Shown: one piece after another, positions 40,321 to 48,539 of the stretch | Position numbering within the stretch: position 1 is the stretch's first letter | Layout of the letters: every line of letters begins with the position of its first letter | NCBI GenBank assembly: GCA_902560045.1 | Contig: CACEKJ010000008.1 | Location: 1 to 53,625 of the forward strand | Source: an uncultured Bacteroidota bacterium | GTDB lineage: Bacteria; Bacteroidota; Bacteroidia; Flavobacteriales; Flavobacteriaceae | Reading direction: 5' to 3' | DNA length: 53,625 nt | Program-made: the position numbers and the translations under genes | The notes under the pieces: model-generated | Told to the model about the DNA's origin: nothing | What the model saw: only the letters and a program-made list of their open reading frames with translations | Database searches by the model: none

Positions 40321-41360
40321 TTCAAAATCATAGGCATATCTTCCTCTTTTAAATCCTCAACTTCTAATCCTCTTAAGTAGGTTAAACTAACTTTTAAACT
40401 TGAGTGTCCCATAGCCTTTTGTAGCTTGCTTAATGAGCCTGTACGCTTGTATATTTCTATCGCTCCTGTGTGTCTAAAAGAATAAAGTGTAATGTGTTTG
40501 TCGATTTTAGATTTCATTTTAAATCGTCTAAATAAAGTCTTAAAGTAGTCTTCATTTCTTGATGTTTTTCCTCCAAATAAATAATCGTTTTCATTACCTT
40601 TTCTTAAGTATTCTCGTATGTATAGAGGTACTGGTACGATTCGGTTTCTCTTTGATTTAACCCGATTTCCAGCGAGTCGAATAAAACTTAAATCATCGCT
40701 AAAATCCATCCAGGTTAAAAGTCGAATTTCTTTATGAGGTCTTAATAAACAACCATAGGTAAATAAACAGCACAAGTAAAGGTCTGCATTATAGTTTTTA
40801 ACTCGACCGAGTAACGCCTTTATATTATTGATTGGCTTATGTAATATTTCGTTCTGTCTTCTTGACCTTAGTGTGCATTCTCCAATTTGAAAATTACTTT
40901 CTTTCAGCTTATTAATCAAGACGTTTAAATGTCTTCTGACCGTATTGAAACTTGTGTTGTTACCATAGGCTAAAACAATAGAATTAATAAATTCTGTTGA
41001 GATTTCTTCTTTTTCTAAAAGTTCGTTTCTAAGTAAATCCGACAATTTTTCTAGGGTCTTGACATATCGATCTGACAATGGTTCGCTCAATTTACTCTTA
41101 ATTATTTTGTCGAATAGCTCTAGACTATTCAAGGGCGGGTCAAAAGAATAATTATTATTAATCAAATATCGATACACTGTATTCGCAAGTACTTCTGCTT
41201 TTATTCGTCTTAAACTTGGTGGGTGACTATTAGGATAAATACTCATTCTAATAAACCGTCCGTTGGTTAAGCGGTATCGTTTATTGTTTAGAAAAAAATC
41301 GATGTAATATTTTCCGTCTGATCTTTTACAGACTTTTGGATATGATAGACTATTTGGCAT
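40317..41360 (-). CDS. Tyrosine recombinase (site-specific integrase)
   Basis: A 347-aa phage-type integrase. Residues 1-70 form an arm-binding region, 70-180 the SAM-like core-binding domain, and 195-335 the catalytic domain. The catalytic residues appear as Arg in CLLRPHKEIRLL near 207, Lys in NRVKSKRNRIVP near 234, YSFRHTG near 296 (Tyr in place of the usual His of HxxR), His in MGHSSLK near 316 and the nucleophile Tyr in SLTYLRG near 325. The 3' end encodes LEVEDLKEEDMPMILN, and this DNA is repeated elsewhere in the region. The gene lies 120 bp from tRNA-Asn. Confidence 0.9.
   Translation of the reverse strand: MPNSLSYPKVCKRSDGKYYIDFFLNNKRYRLTNGRFIRMSIYPNSHPPSLRRIKAEVLANTVYRYLINNNYSFDPPLNSLELFDKIIKSKLSEPLSDRYVKTLEKLSDLLRNELLEKEEISTEFINSIVLAYGNNTSFNTVRRHLNVLINKLKESNFQIGECTLRSRRQNEILHKPINNIKALLGRVKNYNADLYLCCLFTYGCLLRPHKEIRLLTWMDFSDDLSFIRLAGNRVKSKRNRIVPVPLYIREYLRKGNENDYLFGGKTSRNEDYFKTLFRRFKMKSKIDKHITLYSFRHTGAIEIYKRTGSLSKLQKAMGHSSLKVSLTYLRGLEVEDLKEEDMPMILN
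40325..40367 (-). repeat. Recombinase-end core, reference copy
   Basis: The last 43 bp of the recombinase coding region before its final codons. It recurs at 35428-35470 (41 of 43) on the opposite strand, its first 28 bases at 40107-40134 in direct orientation, and its last part (16 bp) at 35740. Confidence 0.75.
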
Positions 41361-41413
41361 ATATATGGCACGTTTGGTTAAACATTGTTTTATACAGCCG
41401 ACGATTGTTATAG

Positions 41414-41447
41414 GATTTAAAAAAAGAAACCTCCGATTTCTCGAAGG
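41414..41447 (-). terminator. Intrinsic terminator of tRNA-Asn
   Basis: On the minus strand the hairpin CCTTCGA-GAAA-TCGGAGG (7-bp stem, GAAA loop) is followed by TTTCTTTTTTT. It lies 33 bp after the tRNA-Asn 3' end. Confidence 0.75.
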
Positions 41448-41479
41448 CTTTTATCTGTGTAGTGTAGCGGTTTCGCTTG

Positions 41480-41553
41480 CTCCCCCTCTTGGGCTCGAAC
41501 CAAGGACCCTCTGATTAACAGTCAGATGCTCTAACCAACTGAGCTAAGGAGGA
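41480..41553 (-). tRNA. tRNA-Asn (anticodon GTT)
   Basis: The minus strand gives a full cloverleaf: acceptor TCCTCCT pairing with AGGGGGA, a D arm GCTC...GAGC, an anticodon stem TCTGA/TCAGA with loop CTGTTAA (anticodon GTT) and a T arm CTTGG TTCGAGC CCAAG. The discriminator is G, no CCA is encoded. tRNA genes are common integration targets, but no second copy of its 3' end was seen in the window. Confidence 0.97.
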
Positions 41554-41634
41554 ATTTACTTTTCAGTGAGGGCAAATATATGTAATATTTTTAAAATTTA
41601 ATTTTTTTTAATTAAATCTTTTTTATCTGAAAAT

Positions 41635-42375
41635 TTAAAAAATAAAGGGCATTACCGCTTTTCTGTCTTCAGGATAATCTTTAAAATAGTTTTTATACCA
41701 ATTATGATGATTTAAAGATCTAGGGATTAAATTAAAAGCAGTCCATAACACAAAGCTTAAACCTCCAATATTAAATAAGATTACAGCAAAGCCTGTCCAC
41801 TCAACAATTTCACCAAAATGGTTTGGACAAGAAATGTATTTGAACATTCCACCTTTAGGAATTTGATACTCTTTATTTTCTTGACGTAATGATATTAATT
41901 TATTATCAGATGAACGGTTAATATACATTCCGCACAAAAAGATAATTAACCCAATTATTGTGTTTATTCCAAAATCAAGTTTAGAAATATAGGCAATTTC
42001 ATATCCAACAAAAAAACCGTTAAACAGATTAAAAACGAATGCGCTTAAAACAATTAAAACAGGCATTTTTTTGTCTTTAGTTTTAAGCTTAATGGGAAAT
42101 AAAATTGTTCTGTAGAAATAATGAAAAACCCAAAGAAAAGTTACAAGTAAAATAGTATTATTTTTTTCAACTGGTGAGGTTAAAATAATTACTGGCATAA
42201 TAAGTAAAGCTGGTAATTCCATCCAAAACCAACCCCATCTATTATCTATCATTAATCCCCATTTTGAACTGGAATGTCTTCCGTATGGGGCAACCGTATT
42301 AGAAAATATTAGAAATATAAAAGTAGATAGTCCTATAAATATCCAAAGGATTAGCAAATTATAAAACCAACCCAT
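41635..42375 (-). CDS. Steroid 5-alpha-reductase-like membrane protein
   Basis: A 246-aa integral-membrane protein of the steroid 5-alpha-reductase C-terminal domain family. It has the N-terminal motif APYGRHSSSKWGLMI near residue 29, WGWFWMELPALLIMP, then KGGMFKYISCPNHFGEIVEW near 174 and NHHNWYKNYFKDYPEDRKAV at the end, where the NADPH-binding residues lie. The substrate could be a steroid-like or polyprenoid double bond. It sits 1 bp after the rseP stop on the same strand, an operon-like arrangement. Confidence 0.88.
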   Translation of the reverse strand: MGWFYNLLILWIFIGLSTFIFLIFSNTVAPYGRHSSSKWGLMIDNRWGWFWMELPALLIMPVIILTSPVEKNNTILLVTFLWVFHYFYRTILFPIKLKTKDKKMPVLIVLSAFVFNLFNGFFVGYEIAYISKLDFGINTIIGLIIFLCGMYINRSSDNKLISLRQENKEYQIPKGGMFKYISCPNHFGEIVEWTGFAVILFNIGGLSFVLWTAFNLIPRSLNHHNWYKNYFKDYPEDRKAVMPFIF

Positions 42376-42376
42376 C

Positions 42377-43723
42377 CTAAACTATGAAATTGAAAAGCTT
42401 ATAAATATCATTTCCGTTAGCAAAAATAACCAACGTTAAGAGGATTATAAATCCAATAACTTGCACTGTTTCTAAAAATTTATCGGATGGCTTTCTTCCT
42501 GAAACCATTTCATAAACTAAAAACATAGCATGTCCTCCGTCAAGTGCCGGAATTGGTAATAAATTTAGCACTCCTAACATCACAGAAAGAATTGCTGTCC
42601 TATCCCAAAAAGACTGCCAATCCCATGTTCCTGGAAATATATTTCCAATGGCCAAAAATCCACCTAAGCCTTTATATGCTCCAGTACTTGGATTAAAGAT
42701 CGCAGCAAATTGTTCTAAATAAAATCCAAAAAATGATACAAAATTATTCGTTCCAATTCCGATACTTTCTACAAAAGAATAAGAATTATTTGTAACCTCT
42801 AAGAAGTCAAGTTCTAACATGTCTTGTATAGAAGCACCCTGCATAAAACCTAACTTTCCGGTGCTATCTACATTTAATGTTTTTTGAATTATAAATGAGT
42901 CTCTTTGTAGTTCAACTTCAACTGTTGTGTTTTTATTTTTTTCAAGAAGCGGTATTAATTGATCTGAATATTTTATTTGCTGATCATTTATAGATACAAT
43001 CATATCTCCTTGTCTTATGTCGTAGTCTTTGTTTAAAGATTCCTCTGAAACACTTTGAATTATAAATGGAGTTCTGAATTCAAAAAGTGATGGATTATCA
43101 CTAGAGGATAATCTTCCAAGGAAATCAGTTGGTAAGCTAATTTCTAATATTTCTCCATCTCTTTCAACTTCATAAATTGATGCGCTAACAATGGATTTTC
43201 TTAGCTCTGAGTATGTATTTATTTCATTATTATCATAAGACAATATTTTATCACCGGTCTTAAAGCCTGATTCTACAAGGATTGGATTATCAATTACAAA
43301 GCCATCTTTTACAGAACTTAATAAAATTGAAGAAGAGCCGTAAGCGTAAGCTAGACCGATGTAAATTATAATTGCAAGAATAAAATTTACTGTTACCCCT
43401 CCAAGCATTATAATTAATCTCTGCCAAGAAGGTTTAGATCTAAACTCCCAAGGTTCTGGTAGTTTAGCCATTTGTTCTTTATCCATACTTTCATCTATCA
43501 TTCCTGCAATTTTAACATAACCACCAAGAGGCAACCATCCGATACCCCATTCCGTTTCGCCGATTTTTTTCTTAAACAAAGAATACTTTACATCAAAAAA
43601 TAGATAGAACTTTTCAACTTTTATTTTAAAGTATTTAGCTGGCCAATAGTGCCCCAACTCATGCAATACGATGATTAACGAAAGACTTAAAATAAACTGA
43701 AAAACTTTGATAAGAATTTCCAT
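42377..43723 (-). CDS. rseP: Site-2 metalloprotease RseP
   Basis: A 448-aa intramembrane zinc protease that cuts anti-sigma factors and similar proteins within the membrane. The zinc motif HELGH is at residues 21-25 in the first helix, and the third ligand is in NLLPIPALDGGH near 397. Between them are two PDZ-like domains (about 125-290), with GFKTGDKILSYDNNEIN near 150 and IRQGDMIVSINDQQI near 235. It is the first gene of a pair with the 5-alpha-reductase-like gene. Confidence 0.94.
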   Translation of the reverse strand: MEILIKVFQFILSLSLIIVLHELGHYWPAKYFKIKVEKFYLFFDVKYSLFKKKIGETEWGIGWLPLGGYVKIAGMIDESMDKEQMAKLPEPWEFRSKPSWQRLIIMLGGVTVNFILAIIIYIGLAYAYGSSSILLSSVKDGFVIDNPILVESGFKTGDKILSYDNNEINTYSELRKSIVSASIYEVERDGEILEISLPTDFLGRLSSSDNPSLFEFRTPFIIQSVSEESLNKDYDIRQGDMIVSINDQQIKYSDQLIPLLEKNKNTTVEVELQRDSFIIQKTLNVDSTGKLGFMQGASIQDMLELDFLEVTNNSYSFVESIGIGTNNFVSFFGFYLEQFAAIFNPSTGAYKGLGGFLAIGNIFPGTWDWQSFWDRTAILSVMLGVLNLLPIPALDGGHAMFLVYEMVSGRKPSDKFLETVQVIGFIILLTLVIFANGNDIYKLFNFIV

Positions 43724-43836
43724 ATAAATAATTAATTAGCTGACAAAAGTAATTGATTAGCGGTAAATTAAAAAAAGGTGAGCTCTAAATATCAAAAAAT
43801 TAAAATAAATGTTTTAATTAAAAAATAAATCTATTG

Positions 43837-43844
43837 TATTTTTG
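43837..43844 (+). promoter_or_regulatory. Putative -7 box of the SCO1-like gene
   Basis: The sequence TATTTTTG matches TAnnTTTG. A transcript starting about 7 bp further on would exclude the TTG at 43834 as start and supports TTG 43867. Confidence 0.5.
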
Positions 43845-43866
43845 CATACCACTAAACAGGTTGATT

Positions 43867-44532
43867 TTGAAATTATTTAGAAAAAGAGATTTTATTACAG
43901 TTGGATTCATAACAGTTTTTGGAGCCGTTTCTATTACTCTATTCTATTTTATCCTAACACCTGAAAAAACACTCCCCATATACCAGCCATACGAAGTGAA
44001 TGAAAAATTAGTTGATTCCTCAATTTCATACATATCGAAATATCATAAAATTTCAGATTTTAAATTAATAAATCAAAATGGGAAAACCATTACTCAAGAA
44101 TATTATAAAAATAAAATATATGTAGCAGATTTCTTTTTCACTACCTGCCAATCAATCTGTCCTATAATGACAAAAAATATGCTTGAGATACAAGAACAAC
44201 TTAAAAATGATAAAGAAATACTTTTACTTTCTCATACGGTTACCCCTGAAATTGACTCTGTACAACAATTAAAAAAATATGCTTTAGAAAACAACATTGA
44301 TGATAATAAGTGGAATCTAGTTACGGGAGATAAAAGGCAAATTTATGACCTAGCTAGGAAATCTTATTTAGCTGTTGAAGACTCAGAATTTGGGGATTTT
44401 GATATGATTCATACTGAAAATTTTATGCTAATTGATAAGCAAAGACAGATTCGAGGATTTTATGATGGAACCGATAAAAAAGAAATTGAAAGACTACTAT
44501 TAGACATTGAAATTTTAAAAAATTTAAATTAA
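43867..44532 (+). CDS. SCO1/SenC copper chaperone-like protein
   Basis: A 221-aa thioredoxin-fold protein anchored by one N-terminal helix (ITVGFITVFGAVSITLFYFI). The copper-binding pair is in FTTCQSICPIMTKN near residue 94 (CxxxC), and the third ligand His is in DMIHTENFMLID near 180. It delivers copper to the CuA site of cytochrome oxidase or acts as a redox protein. No ATG exists at the N-terminus; TTG at 43867 gives MKLFRKRDF before the helix. The ORF is open to a TTG at 43834 but the -7 box lies inside that extension. Confidence 0.88.
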   Translation: MKLFRKRDFITVGFITVFGAVSITLFYFILTPEKTLPIYQPYEVNEKLVDSSISYISKYHKISDFKLINQNGKTITQEYYKNKIYVADFFFTTCQSICPIMTKNMLEIQEQLKNDKEILLLSHTVTPEIDSVQQLKKYALENNIDDNKWNLVTGDKRQIYDLARKSYLAVEDSEFGDFDMIHTENFMLIDKQRQIRGFYDGTDKKEIERLLLDIEILKNLN

Positions 44533-44550
44533 CGACTATTATTTTTACTC

Positions 44551-45093
44551 ATGAAAAAACTATTTTTTTACCTGCTTATTATCTTTGGTCTTAACGTTAG
44601 CTCTTCGCAAGAATTGATTATTGGAGAAGAAACTGTTAACCCTGGAATAGTATTCATTTTTGAAGGAGCAGTCAAAGATCACGTAATGCCTGAGGGAATG
44701 CATTTAAAAGAAAATCAAACCAATATTCACATTGAAGCCAGAGTGAATTGGGATAGCAATGATATTCCCGAAGGGACACCGCCGGGTGGATTTGTTGCCT
44801 ACCTTCACATAACAGCAAAAGTCACTAATCAAAATTCAGGATTGAGTACTTTTATTGATTTATTACCTCACATAAATCTTGTAGACAATTATCATTATGC
44901 AAGAAATATATCCTTACCTGGTAATGCAGACGATTTATATTTGGTTGAATTCAATATTTTACCTCCTACGCAAATTGACTTGTCTTTGCATAAAGACTGG
45001 TTAGATAATTATGGAAATGAGTTAATGAAAAATCAGTATTTTAAATATACTAATGTTGACTTCGAAGAAATTGCAAATAGTTCAAGAAGATAA
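44551..45093 (+). CDS. Tp34/P19-like iron or copper binding periplasmic protein
   Basis: A 180-aa protein with a Sec signal peptide (cleavage near SSSQ). The mature part resembles the P19/Tp34 family: MHLKENQTNIHIEARVNW near residue 50 with the Met and His metal ligands, PPGGFVAYLHITAKV near 88, LLPHINLVDNYHYARNISL near 112 and VEFNILPPTQ near 141. P19 proteins bind iron with copper in periplasmic uptake systems. It follows the SCO1 gene by 18 bp, so both probably serve metal handling in one operon. Confidence 0.75.
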   Translation: MKKLFFYLLIIFGLNVSSSQELIIGEETVNPGIVFIFEGAVKDHVMPEGMHLKENQTNIHIEARVNWDSNDIPEGTPPGGFVAYLHITAKVTNQNSGLSTFIDLLPHINLVDNYHYARNISLPGNADDLYLVEFNILPPTQIDLSLHKDWLDNYGNELMKNQYFKYTNVDFEEIANSSRR

Positions 45094-45097
45094 AAAA

Positions 45098-45955
45098 TTA
45101 TCCTAAAGCAACGTCTAGGCACATCATTACAATAAATCCTGCAATCAGCCCCATTGTAGCAATATCAGCATTTCCACCACTTTGACTTTCAGGAATCACT
45201 TCTTCAACAACAATAAAAATCATAGCACCTGCAGCAAAAGCTAGAGCATAAGGAAGTACAGGGTAAACAGAAATTACAATCGCAGCCCCTATAACTGCAA
45301 ATATCGGCTCTACAATTGCGGAAAGCTGTCCCCATTGCCAAGCTTTAAACCTGCTGAATCCCGCTCTTCTCATTGGCATAGAAACTGCAAATCCCTCAGG
45401 AGCATTTTGCAATCCCATTCCAATTGCTAGTGCAATTGCCCCACCAAGAGTAAATCCAATATCCATTCCAGATGCTATAGCGCCAAAAGCAACACCAACA
45501 GCTAAACCTTCAGGAATATTATGAATTGCAATTGCCAAAACCAATAACTCTGTTTTCTTTAAATCAGATTTTGGGCCCTCTGCTTCTTCAATTTTTTTAA
45601 ATAAATGTAAATGAGGTATTTTTTTGTCTAAAAAATACAGGAAAAATGCACCGAGAAAAAATCCAATTGCAGGTGGTAAAAAAGACGGTAGAGATGTTAA
45701 TCCAAGTTCATGTTGCTTTTCAACTGCAGCAATTGCTGGAGATAACAAAGACCAAAAACTAGCTGCAATCATTACACCCCCAGTAAAACCCAAAGCTGCA
45801 TCTAAAACTTTTCTGTTAGCAGACTTAAAGAAAAATACAAGGGAAGCGCCAAGAGCAGTTAAAACCCATGTGAATAAACCTGCAACAAAAGCCTGTAAAA
45901 TCGGGTTCTCAAGATTGATAAAAAAATTTTCTAATTGAGTTGCAACAGTTTCCAT
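45098..45955 (-). CDS. ZIP family metal transporter
   Basis: A 285-aa eight-helix divalent-metal importer. The conserved sites in helices 4 and 5 are HNIPEGLAVGVAFGA near residue 145 and NAPEGFAVSMPMRRAG near 180, which hold the metal-binding His, Asn and Glu. The cytoplasmic loop between helices 3 and 4 has HLHLFKKIEEAEG rather than a long His-rich loop. The transporter most likely imports zinc, or iron/manganese. It converges on the Tp34-like gene with 4 bp between stops. Confidence 0.9.
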   Translation of the reverse strand: METVATQLENFFINLENPILQAFVAGLFTWVLTALGASLVFFFKSANRKVLDAALGFTGGVMIAASFWSLLSPAIAAVEKQHELGLTSLPSFLPPAIGFFLGAFFLYFLDKKIPHLHLFKKIEEAEGPKSDLKKTELLVLAIAIHNIPEGLAVGVAFGAIASGMDIGFTLGGAIALAIGMGLQNAPEGFAVSMPMRRAGFSRFKAWQWGQLSAIVEPIFAVIGAAIVISVYPVLPYALAFAAGAMIFIVVEEVIPESQSGGNADIATMGLIAGFIVMMCLDVALG

Positions 45956-46010
45956 AAATAAGTTTTGACGAAAATAGTAAAATGAATTATTAATATAAGT
46001 TAAATCATTT

Positions 46011-46018
46011 TATATTTG
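46011..46018 (+). promoter_or_regulatory. Putative -7 box of the bacilliredoxin gene
   Basis: TATATTTG fits TAnnTTTG and ends 24 bp before the ATG at 46043. The divergent ZIP gene starts 56 bp to the left. Confidence 0.5.
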
Positions 46019-46042
46019 CAGTAATTTAAATTGATTCTAATT

Positions 46043-46453
46043 ATGTATCCAGAAGAACTAGTATTTCCAATGAGAAAACAATTAACCGACCAAGGCTTTA
46101 GCGAATTAAAGACGGTTGATGATGTAGAAAATATGATAAAAAATAGTGGTACAACATTAGTTGTTGTCAACTCTGTTTGTGGATGTGCAGCAGCAAATGC
46201 AAGACCCGGCGCTTTAACAAGTTTATTAAATGATAAAAAGCCTAGCCATTTAACTACGGTATTTGCAGGTGTTGATAGAGAAGCTGTTGAAAAAGTTAGA
46301 GATTTTTTAGCTCCCTTTCCTCCTAGCTCGCCAGCCATAGCATTATTTAAAGATGGTGAATTGGTTCACATGTTGGAAAGACATCATATTGAAGGCAGGT
46401 CTGCTGAAATGATTTCTGAAAATCTAAAAGGAGCTTTTAACGAATATTGTTAG
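46043..46453 (+). CDS. BrxA/BrxB family bacilliredoxin
   Basis: A 136-aa thioredoxin-like protein with active site VCGCA, cysteines at 46 and 48 (CGC motif), and an otherwise typical BrxA/B sequence: MYPEELVFPMR at the N-terminus, AAANARPGA after the motif, and PPSSPAIALFKDGELVHMLE with HHIEGRS near the end. It removes bacillithiol from mixed disulfides. Its start is the ATG at 46043; the TTG at 46031 would add four codons. Its stop overlaps the convergent 46450 gene by 4 bp. Confidence 0.93.
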   Translation: MYPEELVFPMRKQLTDQGFSELKTVDDVENMIKNSGTTLVVVNSVCGCAAANARPGALTSLLNDKKPSHLTTVFAGVDREAVEKVRDFLAPFPPSSPAIALFKDGELVHMLERHHIEGRSAEMISENLKGAFNEYC

Positions 46454-48483
46454 TTGTAATACTTTAACACATCTAACGTTACTTTTTGCTTTAATTTACT
46501 TAAATCTAGTAGCTCTACTTTTCTAATTTCATTAGGTCTTCCATAATTTTTGTAAACAGTATATTTAATATATGTAGGGTTGGAATTATCCTCAATTGAA
46601 TAGTTCTCAATATTGACTATCCACTCTCCTTTATCAGATTTTTCGATAATAAATTCTTCGGTATTGTATCCGTAATTCAATTCATCTTCAAGAACCTCCT
46701 TGTCGTCAATTATTGTATGTGACCAATTGTAATATTTTTTCTTTGGATCCACAAACTGAATGTTAAATTCCACAGCTGGATCATTCCAGTCAAAAACTAT
46801 TCTAAAATCATATCCGAAATTCTTCCAGTCATTTTTAGGAACAAATGTCTTTAAAGTTTTAAGCGGAAAGTCTGTTAGTATAAGTTTGTCAGCCTTAGTC
46901 CAGTACATGTGAGAGGCTTCATTGACAATGGTTTCCTGTAGGCCTAAGACATTAACATTTGAAATTTTATTTTTTAGAATTTTATTATACAGACTTGCAG
47001 CTAATTCATATTCTTCATTCTCTTTATAAATCAATGCCAAATCCCTGTATGTTTGCTCATCACCAGGCCTTATCTTCAGTAGTCTTTTGTATATAATCTT
47101 TGCTTTTTCATAATCTCCACTTTCTTCAAATTTATAAGCAATAGTTTTTAAAGCTTTTGGATTGTCTTTTGCTTTTTCAGACGCTGTTTTTAGTATTGAA
47201 ACGGCAAAGTTATTGTCTAGATTTTTGAAATAATTATACGATTCGATATAAAAAGGTATCGATAGCTCATAAACTTCTTTTTGATATTTAAAAAATTGGT
47301 TTTTTGCTTCAAAAATGGAATTAGCATTTTCAAAATCCTTAATATAATAAGGTATAATTGAATCTAAATCAATATTAGATGTTTGTTCAGTATAATCGTT
47401 TCCTTTTATTTTTAATGAATTTAAAAGTCTTTGAGATTTTCTGGCAAGGGATTTCATTTTAATTAAAAAAACTCCTCCTCTTCCCTGACTTCCATATTTA
47501 TTTGTAGCACTTAATGATCGTAATAAAGTAATGCTCTCAATTTGTTGAGGGTCAATAAAATCCGGCACATCAGGATAGATAAATCCTTCAACATCAAAAA
47601 TTGCAGCTGCAGAATTATTAATTGAAAGTGAACCGCCCCTTACATAGACTTTTTGCTTGTTACCAGTTGCTGCTCCATTCTGGTCATATGCAACCTGTAC
47701 ATTAGTGAATTTACCACGGATTGCATCAACGATTGTTAGGGCCGAAGGTGAAATTTCTTCAGATGTAATTGTAGAAGTTGAAAATCCAATAGACTTCTTT
47801 TTTTTCTTTCCATAGCCCGTATCTACCTCATCACTAAGTTCTGTTGAGCCTGTAATTGTAACCTGATCCAATATTTGAGCATCCGTTTTCAACAAAATAT
47901 ATTTGTCGTTTAGGTCTTCAATTAATAACTGCTTTTCAATCATTCCTAAATAATTAACCAAAAGAATGTTGTCAATGTCTGCCTTTATTTTAAAAAATCC
48001 TTCAAAGTCAGATTTTGCCTCTATCAAAGAATTTTTAACCTTTACTGAAGCTCCTTGAATCGGACCTTTAACACTAAATATTTTTCCAAAAATAAAATTC
48101 GTGTTATCAGTATCCTGCTCAAACCATAGATTATTTGATTTGGTTTTATTTAAATAAAACTTATTCGTGTTATTTAGAAATTTGTATAATTTGGCAACAG
48201 ATGTTGAAATTGTATCATAACCATTTGCGGTTAACTGAAAAATGTCGTTGTCATCCACATTACGCTCAAAATAATTCAGAGAAAATTTTCCGTCACTCTC
48301 CGTTAGAGTTCCGATATTTTTATACTTGATCTTTGCCTCAGCAAAAGGAATTGCTTTTTTTGTATCATAGTCTAATACGAACGCATTTAGGTTTATTTCG
48401 ACCCATTGATCTTGTTGCGAATGCAATAGAAATGAAGAAAAAAATAAAAGTAGTGTGGCAAGTATCTTATTCAAATCATGCAA
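46450..48483 (-). CDS. TonB plug domain protein with TPR repeats and no barrel
   Basis: A 677-aa protein with a signal peptide (cleavage near SQQ). It starts with two carboxypeptidase-regulatory-like beta domains (about residues 30-120 and 130-200), then a TonB-dependent receptor plug-like domain (about 205-345) with VRGGSLSINNSAAAIFDVEG near 285 and QIESITLLRSLSATNKYGSQG near 318. Instead of a 22-strand barrel, it continues with TPR-like helices (near 455-520: FEESGDYEKAKIIYKRLLKI) and a C-terminal beta domain. It cannot form a transport pore alone. Related proteins occur in Bacteroidota, with unclear function. Confidence 0.8.
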   Translation of the reverse strand: MHDLNKILATLLLFFSSFLLHSQQDQWVEINLNAFVLDYDTKKAIPFAEAKIKYKNIGTLTESDGKFSLNYFERNVDDNDIFQLTANGYDTISTSVAKLYKFLNNTNKFYLNKTKSNNLWFEQDTDNTNFIFGKIFSVKGPIQGASVKVKNSLIEAKSDFEGFFKIKADIDNILLVNYLGMIEKQLLIEDLNDKYILLKTDAQILDQVTITGSTELSDEVDTGYGKKKKKSIGFSTSTITSEEISPSALTIVDAIRGKFTNVQVAYDQNGAATGNKQKVYVRGGSLSINNSAAAIFDVEGFIYPDVPDFIDPQQIESITLLRSLSATNKYGSQGRGGVFLIKMKSLARKSQRLLNSLKIKGNDYTEQTSNIDLDSIIPYYIKDFENANSIFEAKNQFFKYQKEVYELSIPFYIESYNYFKNLDNNFAVSILKTASEKAKDNPKALKTIAYKFEESGDYEKAKIIYKRLLKIRPGDEQTYRDLALIYKENEEYELAASLYNKILKNKISNVNVLGLQETIVNEASHMYWTKADKLILTDFPLKTLKTFVPKNDWKNFGYDFRIVFDWNDPAVEFNIQFVDPKKKYYNWSHTIIDDKEVLEDELNYGYNTEEFIIEKSDKGEWIVNIENYSIEDNSNPTYIKYTVYKNYGRPNEIRKVELLDLSKLKQKVTLDVLKYYN

Positions 48484-48539
48484 TTATAAAGCGAAGGTCT
48501 TGTTATTCAATTGAATTGCTGTTAAAAAAAATATAATTT

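Larger units (their letters stand above)
32890..41370. mobile_element. Recombinase-linked accessory region with cassette-like repeats
   Basis: This region holds a tyrosine recombinase gene at one end, next to tRNA-Asn, and about fifteen short unrelated genes interleaved with at least six copies or parts of a sequence that is also the 3' end of the recombinase gene. Duplicated lipoprotein leaders and a truncated copy of a T9SS sorting-domain end are also present. I see no transposase, relaxase or phage structural gene. The left boundary is uncertain: a repeat shared with 36756-36801 at 33035-33080 places it near 32.9 kb. No duplicated tRNA-Asn end was seen. Confidence 0.5.

Noticed and set aside
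34700-40400. CRISPR array
   Set aside because: The repeats are irregularly spaced, in both orientations and separated by genes; no cas genes are present.
41480-41553. tRNA-Asn as attachment site of the island
   Set aside because: No second copy of the tRNA 3' end is visible in the window, so the link is positional only.
45624-45938. Plus-strand 104-aa frame inside the ZIP gene
   Set aside because: It is the reverse reading of a clearly conserved transporter.
48135-48536. Two plus-strand frames of 64-67 aa inside and beside the plug-TPR gene
   Set aside because: Both are antisense to a conserved coding region.
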